From the NCBI GenBank assembly GCA_027483285.1, contig JAIXUZ010000118.1:1-16358 (forward strand): a DNA stretch of 16,358 bases. The letters run 5' to 3'. Position 1 is the stretch's first letter; the number at the start of each line of letters is the position of its first letter. The DNA comes from Bacteroidota bacterium (lineage in GTDB: Bacteria; Bacteroidota; Bacteroidia; CAMBQF01). The position numbers were made by a program, and so were the translations under genes. Shown piece after piece: positions 1 to 6,338 of this stretch. Under the pieces are notes generated by a model that saw nothing but the letters and a program-made list of their open reading frames with translations, was not told where the DNA came from and did no database searches.

Positions 1-1
1 C

Positions 2-496
2 ACCATTAGTGCCGATATGTTGCCCGAGGTGGAGAAGTTGCTAAAAGACCCATCGTATGATTTGGTGGCTATGGTATTAGAAAAGCTGGCGTTTAACAAC
101 CCGTCTGGTATTGATATATACCTTGACCTTACCAAAGGTACCACAGGTGTGCGTGGGCGCAATGTAGAAATTAAATGGCTGGAGGTTGCCATAGGTGCGG
201 GTAAAAAAGAGTTTACTGATAAGCTGGTAGAATATACCAGTAACTCGTACGAGTTTTTAACCCGTGTAAATGCTCTTAACGCGCTTAAAAGGCTTGATAT
301 ATTTCCTGCTAAGGCACTAACCTACGCGCTTGATGCAGCCGTTAGTCCAAACACTCGTCTTAGTGGCCCTGCAATTGGAGTGTTAAAATACTTTTACGAG
401 CAGGCAGGCTACCGCAAGGCAATGCTTGATTATTACCGAAGCAAAAAGTGGAAGAGCTTTGAGCGCGACTTATTAAAGCCGATATTCGGAGAATAA
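2..496 (+). CDS. C-terminal part of a helical HEAT-like protein, possibly an M1-family aminopeptidase (5' truncated)
   Basis: The reading frame is open to the left window edge, so the true start lies outside. The visible 164 codons end at TAA 494-496. The residues form an alternating pattern of amphipathic helices (for example SYDLVAMVLEKLAFNNP and RVNALNALKRLDIFPAKAL) typical of HEAT-like repeats. No signal peptide, membrane segment or catalytic motif is in the visible part. Bacteroidota M1 metallopeptidases end in such a helical repeat domain, and the phrase style fits that family, but the HExxH zinc motif that would prove it is outside the window. Another HEAT-repeat protein is the main alternative. 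The gene is followed by a small promoter, short open frame and terminator unit. Confidence 0.5.
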   Translation, partial: TISADMLPEVEKLLKDPSYDLVAMVLEKLAFNNPSGIDIYLDLTKGTTGVRGRNVEIKWLEVAIGAGKKEFTDKLVEYTSNSYEFLTRVNALNALKRLDIFPAKALTYALDAAVSPNTRLSGPAIGVLKYFYEQAGYRKAMLDYYRSKKWKSFERDLLKPIFGE

Positions 497-551
497 AACC
501 TCATCTTATAAATTACTATAATCTAACAGTAAATTATTGTTGGAACATGTA

Positions 552-559
552 TATATTTG
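552..559 (+). promoter_or_regulatory. Bacteroidota -7 box TATATTTG for the small transcript
   Basis: TATATTTG matches the Bacteroidota primary sigma -7 consensus TAnnTTTG exactly. A start point would be expected near 566, about 18 bases ahead of the ATG at 584. No good -33 TTTG lies at the usual spacing; TTG triplets at 537-542 are too close, so the upstream half is weak. Confidence 0.5.
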
Positions 560-583
560 TATTATTAAAATTAACACATAGTT

Positions 584-625
584 ATGTTTAACGATTTAGA
601 GCAGCATTTAAGATCTTTATCATAG
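584..625 (+). CDS. Candidate leader peptide, 13 codons (MFNDLEQHLRSLS)
   Basis: The ATG at 584 opens a frame of 13 codons ending at TAG 623-625. It sits about 18 bases after the predicted transcription start and 34 bases before a strong terminator hairpin, which is the layout of a leader peptide in an attenuator or of a small standalone mRNA. The second copy of the element keeps the tail of the frame: LEQHLRSLS here, LEEHLKSLS at 788-814, followed by TAG. Across those codons the four base changes are two synonymous (TTA/TTG, GAG/GAA) and two conservative (Q/E, R/K). Copy 2 lacks an ATG, so this could equally be chance conservation of DNA. No regulatory residue run (such as repeated Trp or His) is visible; Leu and Ser are the most frequent. 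Function unknown. Confidence 0.35.
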   Translation: MFNDLEQHLRSLS

Positions 626-681
626 GCAAGTAGGTTTAGTTTTTGGTTTAGTGGGAAAGCCCTGTCGCAAGACAGGGTTTT
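603..681 (+). repeat. Direct repeat copy 1 (79 bp)
   Basis: This matches 795-873 with four mismatches (612, 668, 673, 674) and no gaps. It covers the end of the 13-codon frame, the GGTTTAG-doubled spacer and the terminator hairpin. Similarity falls off upstream of 596 and after 682, so the duplicated unit has a defined extent. Confidence 0.95.
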
Positions 682-682
682 T
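660..682 (+). terminator. Strong intrinsic terminator with GCAA tetraloop
   Basis: CCCTGTC (660-666) pairs perfectly with GACAGGG (671-677) around the GNRA tetraloop GCAA, and is followed by TTTTT (678-682). This is a textbook rho-independent terminator for the plus strand. It would end the short transcript, and also read-through from the upstream helical-protein gene. Confidence 0.9.
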
Positions 683-794
683 CTCTTTTATACCCCTTTT
701 ATTGTCTTATTATTATTTTTATGTTGAAAATTTCTAAACATTTTTTTAACTACATTGTCTGTAATACATTACATTAGTGTTAGAATTTTGGAAG

Positions 795-873
795 AGCATT
801 TAAAATCTTTATCATAGGCAAGTAGGTTTAGTTTTTGGTTTAGTGGGAAAGCCCTGTCGTAAGATGGGGTTTT
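795..873 (+). repeat. Direct repeat copy 2 (79 bp) in front of the TIGR02757 gene
   Basis: This is the second copy of the element at 603-681, offset 192 bp. The terminal hairpin ends only about 20 bases before the ATG at 894, so this copy forms the 5' leader of the next gene. Its upstream -7-like sequence (GAATTTTG, 783-790) does not meet the TAnnTTTG consensus, and the short frame has no ATG. Confidence 0.95.
852..873 (+). terminator. Hairpin of repeat copy 2; weakened terminator or leader hairpin
   Basis: CCCTGTC (852-858) faces GATGGGG (863-869) around the GNRA loop GTAA, followed by TTTT (870-873). Relative to copy 1, two stem changes turn A-U and G-C pairs into G-U wobbles, so folding is kept but weakened. 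The hairpin stands about 20 bases before the start codon at 894. It could lower transcription into that gene (attenuation) or affect initiation of translation. Confidence 0.6.
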
Positions 874-893
874 CTTCTTTAAGGGGTTTTCTA

Positions 894-1658
894 ATGGATG
901 ATTTAAAGGGTTTTTTGGAAGAAAAGTATCGCGAGTATAACCGTAACTGGTTTATAGAGAGCGATCCTGTATCCATACCTCATTTATTTACTAAGAAAGA
1001 AGATATTGAGATTGCCGGTTTTTTAGCCGCAACCATAGCCTGGGGTAACCGCAAAAGCATTTTAACCAATGCAACCCGCCTTATGCAGCTTATGGATAAT
1101 GCCCCCCACGATTTTGTTTTGAATGCCAGGGCGGCAGACTTAAAACCGCTTAATTCATTTGTGCACCGCACCTTTAATGGAGTAGATACCATCTATTTTA
1201 TAAAAGGCCTTAACACAATTTATACAAAGAACAGTGGTATGGAGCGGGCATTTAGTGCCGGCATAAAAAAAGGCGATGCTGATGTATCCAACGCAATAGC
1301 GCATTTTCGTGCATTGTTTTTTGCAGGTAGTTATCCTGAGCGTACAGTAAAACATGTATCTAACCCTTTGTCGGGCTCATCATCTAAACGCTTGTGTATG
1401 TATTTGCGCTGGATGGTACGCAGCGATGAGTTTGGCGTTGATTTTGGGTTGTGGAAAGGAATAAGCCCTGCTATACTTAGCTGCCCGCTTGATATACACA
1501 GCGGCAATGTTGCCCGCAAACTGGGTTTATTGGCCCGCACCCAAAACGATTGGCGGGCGGTAACTGAGCTTACCAATAAGCTAAAAGAGTATGACCCTGC
1601 CGACCCTGTAAAGTATGATTTTGCCCTGTTTGGCCTTGGGGTTTTCGAAAAATTCTGA
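894..1658 (+). CDS. TIGR02757 (DUF2400) family protein
   Basis: This 254-residue protein of unknown function has the length and conserved blocks of the Bacteroidota TIGR02757 family: IEIAGFLAATIAWGNRKSI near the N terminus, the KRLCMYLRWMVR block, CPLDIHSGNVARKLGLL, and the C-terminal DPVKYDFALFGLGVFEKF. It has no signal peptide and is presumably cytoplasmic; no reaction is known. An upstream in-frame GTG at 843 would add 17 residues encoded by the repeat hairpin. The ATG at 894 is preferred because family members begin with an MxDLKxFL-like sequence. Its leader carries copy 2 of the duplicated terminator element. A weak hairpin follows the stop. Confidence 0.9.
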   Translation: MDDLKGFLEEKYREYNRNWFIESDPVSIPHLFTKKEDIEIAGFLAATIAWGNRKSILTNATRLMQLMDNAPHDFVLNARAADLKPLNSFVHRTFNGVDTIYFIKGLNTIYTKNSGMERAFSAGIKKGDADVSNAIAHFRALFFAGSYPERTVKHVSNPLSGSSSKRLCMYLRWMVRSDEFGVDFGLWKGISPAILSCPLDIHSGNVARKLGLLARTQNDWRAVTELTNKLKEYDPADPVKYDFALFGLGVFEKF

Positions 1659-1671
1659 TAATAATACGTCT

Positions 1672-1690
1672 AGGGGTATTGGTTATCCCT
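1672..1690 (+). terminator. Possible weak terminator hairpin
   Basis: AGGGGTA (1672-1678) can pair with TATCCCT (1684-1690), with one G-U pair, around a five-base loop. The T-run after it (TATTTTA, 1698-1704) is not adjacent, so termination after the TIGR02757 gene is only possible. Confidence 0.3.
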
Positions 1691-1720
1691 TAAACGGTAT
1701 TTTATGGTATGCATGCAGCG

Positions 1721-1728
1721 TATTTTTG
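1721..1728 (+). promoter_or_regulatory. -7 box TATTTTTG for the HmuY/TonB-receptor cluster
   Basis: TATTTTTG fits the Bacteroidota TAnnTTTG consensus and lies 41 bases before the ATG at 1770, giving a predicted start near 1735 and a leader of about 35 bases. No clear TTTG is present in the -33 region, so the strength is unknown. No operator palindrome was recognised. Confidence 0.5.
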
Positions 1729-1769
1729 TGGTGTTAAAATTCATATATATTATCACATCACATAAATAA

Positions 1770-3026
1770 ATGAAAAAGTTAATTCTACTCTCTAGTGTAT
1801 TTTTTGCGGCCTTATCGGCTACTGCACAAACTTCGGTTACAGATACTGTAAGCATTGGTGCTTCATATATCAGCCAAAACTATTATAAACTATCTACCGG
1901 TGCTGAAACTGTTTTGTCTACATCAGAGTGGGATTTAGGTTTCCAGACCGGAATTATGAGCGGAGGTATTTGGGTTAACAATATGACTGCAAGTTTATAT
2001 GCTTACCCTGCAGCTAATGCCAGCAATACCAATTTTACCGCAACCTGGGACACTGCAGGTTATGCAACTTCGTGGAAAGGGTTGTTTAATCCTCAAACAT
2101 CATGGGATTTAGGAGCTTTTAACACTACCAGCGATGGTAGCGTGTTTGATTACGGCTGGGGTGTTTACCAGGGTGGGCCAACGCACAATGTATTGGGCGA
2201 CTCTCTTTACCTTTTTGTTAAAGGCACTACTTTTAAAAAGCTATGGATTGTAGCTAAAATATCGTTAGAAAATAAATACATCATACGCCATGCAAACCTT
2301 GATGGCACTGGCGATGATACAGATACCCTTAGCTTTAACCCTATTATTGCTAAAAACATGGGTTACTTTGCTTTTGATGCCAACGTATTTACCCGCGAAC
2401 CTAATATTGCCGACTGGGATTTGTTATTTACCCGCTACAACGGAACATTTGCCCCACCTTTTAATAAAGTAACAGGCGTATTGTCAAACCCTGAAATACA
2501 AGTTGCAGAGGTGCGTGGTGTAGCCAATGTTGAAACATTTACAGATACTACAGGTGCTGGCTTTAGCAGCGTTCTTAACGCAATTGGCGATGATTGGAAA
2601 ATCCCTCCTCCACCAGCCTGGGTTATTGAAGACTCTTTAGTATACTTTGTATTAAGAGGAAACGAACTTTGGAAACTGGTATTTACTGGTTTTGGTGGTA
2701 GCGCTAATGGTAACTTCATCTTTACAAAAGAATTACTGTCTACCGTTTCTGTAAAAGAAAATCCAATAGGTAATATGGTAATGTACCCTAACCCAATGGG
2801 CGATGGACAACAATTAACACTGGTTTATAACCTTACCAAACGTGCTTCTGATGCTGCATACACTGTTTTTGACCTTGCAGGTAAAATGGTAAGCCGCGAG
2901 CAGATAAACGGCGAAACAGGCTTGCACACTCAAACAGTAAACACGGGTAACCTGGCCGCGGGTATGTATATGGTAAACCTAACGGTTGACAACAATACCC
3001 AAACATTGAAATTAATAGTACGCTAA
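1770..3026 (+). CDS. HmuY-like secreted protein with T9SS type A sorting domain
   Basis: The 418-residue protein starts with a signal peptide (MKKLILLSSVFFAALSATAQ, cleavage after about residue 20). Residues 30-325 form a HmuY-like ligand-binding region. Recognisable pieces are YYKLSTG...SEWDLGFQ (39-59), a second WDLLFTRY (216-223), VTGVLSN (234-240), and a closing SLVYFVLRGNELWKLVFTGF block (289-308) that aligns with the end of Porphyromonas HmuY. Residues 337-418 are a T9SS type A C-terminal domain (VMYPNP start, LAAGMYMV, final LKLIVR), so the protein is expected on the cell surface or released. It is homologous to the lipoprotein encoded two genes downstream; both contain ANLDGT. The TonB-receptor gene starts four bases after its stop. 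Histidines are few (139, 174, 386), so HmuY-type haem binding by two His cannot be claimed. Confidence 0.75.
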   Translation: MKKLILLSSVFFAALSATAQTSVTDTVSIGASYISQNYYKLSTGAETVLSTSEWDLGFQTGIMSGGIWVNNMTASLYAYPAANASNTNFTATWDTAGYATSWKGLFNPQTSWDLGAFNTTSDGSVFDYGWGVYQGGPTHNVLGDSLYLFVKGTTFKKLWIVAKISLENKYIIRHANLDGTGDDTDTLSFNPIIAKNMGYFAFDANVFTREPNIADWDLLFTRYNGTFAPPFNKVTGVLSNPEIQVAEVRGVANVETFTDTTGAGFSSVLNAIGDDWKIPPPPAWVIEDSLVYFVLRGNELWKLVFTGFGGSANGNFIFTKELLSTVSVKENPIGNMVMYPNPMGDGQQLTLVYNLTKRASDAAYTVFDLAGKMVSREQINGETGLHTQTVNTGNLAAGMYMVNLTVDNNTQTLKLIVR

Positions 3027-3030
3027 GTAA

Positions 3031-5274
3031 TTGAAATATTTTTTGGTAAATACTAAGGTAACGCTGTTGGCATGGTTAACGTTAAGTTGGCTGTGCCAGC
3101 CGCTTTTTGGCCAACTGCCTGCGGGAGGCAGGGTAACTGTGCTGGCACCGGCAGACAGTAAGCCTATAACTACCGCTACTGTTGTATTTACTGATTTAGC
3201 AGATAAGGGGCGTATACAGCAACAGTCTGTACCCACCGATGCTAAAGGAGTTACACAAAACCCTTACGCAAAAAAAACAGCGGTATTTATTTACGCCATT
3301 GGATACGAAAAAATCAGTGATACGCTTAAGGCAGGCGAGAGTAAGTCGTACTTTATGCAACCGCTGAACGTTAAGCTGAACGATGTAATTGTTACGGCCC
3401 AATATGGCGCCAACACAGCAGACAAGTCGGTTTATAAAGTAAGGGTGATTGGCGAAGACCGCATAAAAGCCCAAGGCGCGGTAAACCTGCGCGACGTGCT
3501 TACCAACGACCTTAACATACGCCTAAGTAACGACCCTGTTTTGGGCAGTTCTATGACGATGATGGGCGTGGGTGGAGAGAACGTTAAAATATTGATAGAC
3601 GGTGTACCAATGGTAGGTCGCACCAATGGTAATTTAGACCTTACCCAGATAAACCTTAACAATATAGAACGTATTGAAATTGTTGAAGGGCCACTATCTG
3701 TTAGCTATGGTACCAATGCCCTGGGCGGTGCTATAAACCTTATTACCAAAAAAGACCAAAAGAATACGTTTGAAGGCCGTGTTTCAACTTACTACGAAAG
3801 TGTGGGCCAGTATAACTTTGATGGACGCTTAGGTTTTACTAAAAAGAAACACAGCCTGCAACTTACCGGTGGGCGCAATTTTTTTGATGGCTACGCTGTT
3901 ACAGACACATCACGTTTTAAAGACTGGAAACCTAAAGAGCAATACTTTGGCAACCTAAACTACAGCTACCGCTTTAAAGCATTAACACTGCGCTATAGTG
4001 GCGAGTATTTTTGGGAACTGATAACCAACCGCGGGCAGCGCAGGCAGCCATATTATGAAAACGCGCTGGATGATTATTACCGCACACAACGAGTAAACAA
4101 CTCGGTAGCACTAAGCGGCAAAGTTGCTAAATACAATGTAAATGTAATAGCGGCATACAACTATTTTGAACGACGTAAAAATACCTATTTTAAAGATTTA
4201 ACAACCCTTACCCAAGAGTTGACCCCTAACATTAGCGACCATGATACAACCGCCTTTGGGTTGATTATGAGCCGTGGTACTATTAGCACATCTAAACAAC
4301 GCGAAGGAAACAAGAAAACTATTTGCAACTACGAGGTCGGCTATGATTTTAACCACGAAAACATGTTGGGTAAACGTATTAAAGACAAGGTGCAAACAAT
4401 TGGCGACTATGCCGCTTTTGTAAGTGCTGAGTTTTCGCCTGTTAAGCAATGGGTTTTCAGGCCAGGTGTGCGCTATGCCTATAATACTGTTTACAAGGCA
4501 CCAATCATCCCATCGCTAAATATATTGTATAGTACAGATAAAGGGATAAGCGTAAGGGCGTCTTACGCCCGTGGGTTCCGTGCCCCATCGTTAAAAGAGC
4601 TGTATTTTAACTTTGTTGATGTGAACCACAACATAGTGGGTAATGAAAATTTAAAGGCCGAAAGCTCTAACAACTTCTCGTTAAACTTTACCTGGCGCAT
4701 CGCACCAAAAAATACGGTGCTAAAAACAGATGTATCTGCCTTTTATAACCAGATAGAGAATATGATTACGCTGGCCCAATTGGTTGGTACATCATATACA
4801 TATGCCAACATTGGTAAATACAACTCTATGGGCTTGCAGGGCAGTGTAGATTATTGGGTTGGTAAATTCCGTTTTGGTGTTGGTGGCAGCTATATAGGCC
4901 GCTCGGGTGTAGATGTTTCAACCATGAGCTACTCACCCGAAGGAAGAAGCACCATTGCTTACACATCAGAGAAAGCAGGCTTAAACGTATCGTTGTTTTA
5001 CAAGTATACCGGCAGGTTGCAAACGTTTTATAAATCGGTTGATGGGCAGATACTGCAAAACTTTATATCAGCCTACAATACAATGGATATTACAGCGTCG
5101 AAATTTTTATGGAAACGCAGGCTAAACATTACAGCTGGTTGTAAAAACCTGATGAATGTAACCAACGTACAAGCCAATGTACAGGGCGGTGTTCACGGGG
5201 CAGGCTCTAACACTGCACCAATGGCATGGGGCCGCACGGTGTTTGTAAAACTGGATATTAACCTTACCAAATAA
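3031..5274 (+). CDS. TonB-dependent outer-membrane receptor (HmuR/HemR-like)
   Basis: This 747-residue ligand-gated outer-membrane channel is powered by TonB. A signal peptide (hydrophobic 10-26, cleavage near FG/Q at 27-28) supports the TTG start at 3031; a second TTG at 3043 is possible. Residues 32-110 form a carboxypeptidase-like regulatory domain. DVIVTA (118-123) looks like a TonB box. The plug follows (VKILIDGVPMVGR at 185-197; IERIEIVEGPLSVSYGTNALGGAINLIT at 212-239), then the barrel. FRAP (516-519), His533 and NENL (538-541) reproduce the order of the FRAP box, axial His and NPNL box of haem receptors. The last residues (VFVKLDINLTK) are a plausible terminal strand. It lies between two HmuY-like genes, four bases after one and overlapping the other by one base (TAATG), so the three are very probably co-transcribed. 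Substrate: haem-like or another chelate, not proven. Confidence 0.85.
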   Translation: MKYFLVNTKVTLLAWLTLSWLCQPLFGQLPAGGRVTVLAPADSKPITTATVVFTDLADKGRIQQQSVPTDAKGVTQNPYAKKTAVFIYAIGYEKISDTLKAGESKSYFMQPLNVKLNDVIVTAQYGANTADKSVYKVRVIGEDRIKAQGAVNLRDVLTNDLNIRLSNDPVLGSSMTMMGVGGENVKILIDGVPMVGRTNGNLDLTQINLNNIERIEIVEGPLSVSYGTNALGGAINLITKKDQKNTFEGRVSTYYESVGQYNFDGRLGFTKKKHSLQLTGGRNFFDGYAVTDTSRFKDWKPKEQYFGNLNYSYRFKALTLRYSGEYFWELITNRGQRRQPYYENALDDYYRTQRVNNSVALSGKVAKYNVNVIAAYNYFERRKNTYFKDLTTLTQELTPNISDHDTTAFGLIMSRGTISTSKQREGNKKTICNYEVGYDFNHENMLGKRIKDKVQTIGDYAAFVSAEFSPVKQWVFRPGVRYAYNTVYKAPIIPSLNILYSTDKGISVRASYARGFRAPSLKELYFNFVDVNHNIVGNENLKAESSNNFSLNFTWRIAPKNTVLKTDVSAFYNQIENMITLAQLVGTSYTYANIGKYNSMGLQGSVDYWVGKFRFGVGGSYIGRSGVDVSTMSYSPEGRSTIAYTSEKAGLNVSLFYKYTGRLQTFYKSVDGQILQNFISAYNTMDITASKFLWKRRLNITAGCKNLMNVTNVQANVQGGVHGAGSNTAPMAWGRTVFVKLDINLTK

Positions 5275-6278
5275 TGATGGCGCTAAAAAGTAAATACATG
5301 CTTTGGGTAATGCTTTTGCTAAGCGTGGTTTTAACATCGTGCTTAAAAGAGGATGAGCGTGTAGCCCCGCACCAGCCGGGCCAAAGTACAGAGGGTAGTT
5401 TTAATATGGGCACCAACTACCGCTACCAGAGTTATTTTGATTTTGCTAGCAATAGCTTTGTTGGGCAAAACAGTAAAGGTGTTTGGGATTTGGGATTTGA
5501 AACAACACCGCAGGGCTTTGCCATTATTACAAACGGCGCCAAGTTTTGCAAAGTAAAAAGGACAGGCAATAGCAATTTTGATGCTGTAACAGATACCGCA
5601 GGCAACCCTTGGCGTGTAGATGTGTTAGGCTATTTAGACAGCACTGCTATTGGTACCTGGGGCACCTACAGTGCAGATACCGCCATAACAAATGGTGTGT
5701 GCTACATTATAGACCGGGGCTATGATGAAAGCAACAACTATGTTGGCTTTAAAAAATTTATAATAGATGGAGCCAATAGCACAAGCTATACCATTACGTA
5801 TGCCAACCTTGATGGCACAGAAAAATATACAACAACAGTAACCAAAAGGCAAGGGTACAATTTTACCTTTTTCTCTCTAAACGGTGCAGGGGCCGAGGTA
5901 GATGTAGAACCAACAGCCGATACATGGGACATATCATTTAGCCAATATATTTACATATACCGTACGGTAGAGTACCCCAACTTCCCTTACCTGGTGGTAG
6001 GTGTGGTACTAAACAGCAGTAATGTTGCCGCTGCAGCCGATTCTGTTAGTGGGTATGAAAATATAGTATTGGCAGATACAGCTAATATGGTTTTTCATAA
6101 ACAGTTGGATATTATAGGCTACAACTGGAAACAGTTCGACGGGACATCCTTTATTGTAAAGCCCCAAAATGTATATGTGGTGCGCAACCGCAACGGTCTG
6201 TATTATAAAATACACTTTACCGATTTTTACAAAGACGGTATAAAAGGCAACATAGCTTTTGAGTTTCAACAGCTATAA
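5274..6278 (+). CDS. HmuY-family lipoprotein, probably surface-exposed
   Basis: The 334-residue lipoprotein has a hydrophobic segment and lipobox VLTSC, with lipidated Cys23. The sequence after it, LKEDE, exactly fits the Bacteroidota lipoprotein export signal X-K-(D/E)2-X, predicting display on the outer face. The body has HmuY-family features: YQSYFDF...GVWDLGFE (51-76), TWDISFSQY (217-225), VGVVLNSSNV (242-251) and a C terminus NVYVVRNRNGLYYKIHFTDF (299-318) that aligns with VFFVRGADGNIAKVQFTDY of Porphyromonas HmuY. It is a paralogue of the T9SS-sorted protein upstream. The start ATG overlaps the receptor stop; a second ATG follows at 5277. Only His33, His275 and His314 exist, so the metal or haem ligation mode is not predictable. 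A stem-loop begins directly after its stop. Confidence 0.8.
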   Translation: MMALKSKYMLWVMLLLSVVLTSCLKEDERVAPHQPGQSTEGSFNMGTNYRYQSYFDFASNSFVGQNSKGVWDLGFETTPQGFAIITNGAKFCKVKRTGNSNFDAVTDTAGNPWRVDVLGYLDSTAIGTWGTYSADTAITNGVCYIIDRGYDESNNYVGFKKFIIDGANSTSYTITYANLDGTEKYTTTVTKRQGYNFTFFSLNGAGAEVDVEPTADTWDISFSQYIYIYRTVEYPNFPYLVVGVVLNSSNVAAAADSVSGYENIVLADTANMVFHKQLDIIGYNWKQFDGTSFIVKPQNVYVVRNRNGLYYKIHFTDFYKDGIKGNIAFEFQQL

Positions 6279-6301
6279 TTTAGTAATATTTTATTGCTAA
6301 A
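6279..6301 (+). promoter_or_regulatory. Intercistronic stem-loop after the HmuY-family lipoprotein gene
   Basis: TTTAGTAATA (6279-6288) pairs with TATTGCTAAA (6292-6301) with one G-U pair and a three-base loop, beginning at the base after the stop codon. There is no T-run after it. It could be a 3' stability element or a weak terminator. TACCTTTA (6309-6316), one base off a -7 box, follows and might start a second transcript for the genes from 6339. Confidence 0.45.
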
Positions 6302-6338
6302 ACTTTAGTACCTTTATACTTTACCCTATTTTAGAAGC

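Larger units (their letters stand above)
566..685 (+). ncRNA. Predicted short transcript of about 120 nt ending at an intrinsic terminator
   Basis: The -7 box at 552-559 predicts a start near 566, and the hairpin at 660-677 followed by T-rich sequence predicts an end near 682-685. The transcript would carry the 13-codon frame, then a spacer with the heptamer GGTTTAG twice (632-638 and 644-650), then the hairpin. It may be a small regulatory RNA, an attenuated leader or a tiny mRNA; the sequence does not decide. I do not recognise it as a named RNA family. Confidence 0.4.
497..893. other. Gene-poor 397-bp interval with duplicated leader/terminator element
   Basis: This stretch between the helical-protein gene and the TIGR02757 gene contains no long coding sequence. 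It carries two copies of a 79-bp element, 192 bp apart. Copy 1 has a Bacteroidota-type -7 box, a 13-codon open frame and a strong intrinsic terminator. Between the copies (683-794) the DNA is very T/A-rich with no further structure that I can support. Confidence 0.8.

Noticed and set aside
843..893. GTG at 843 as start of the TIGR02757 gene
   Set aside because: The extra 17 residues are encoded by the repeated terminator hairpin, and family members start at the sequence encoded from 894.
497..893. tRNA, riboswitch of a known class, or insertion-sequence end in the gap
   Set aside because: No cloverleaf, no recognised aptamer core, no terminal inverted repeats and no target-site duplication were found.
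1770..6278. Firm assignment of the cluster as haem uptake (hmuY/hmuR)
   Set aside because: Fold-level and motif similarity is good, but the HmuY-type His pair is not evident in either binder and no haem enzyme gene is nearby, so gene symbols were withheld.
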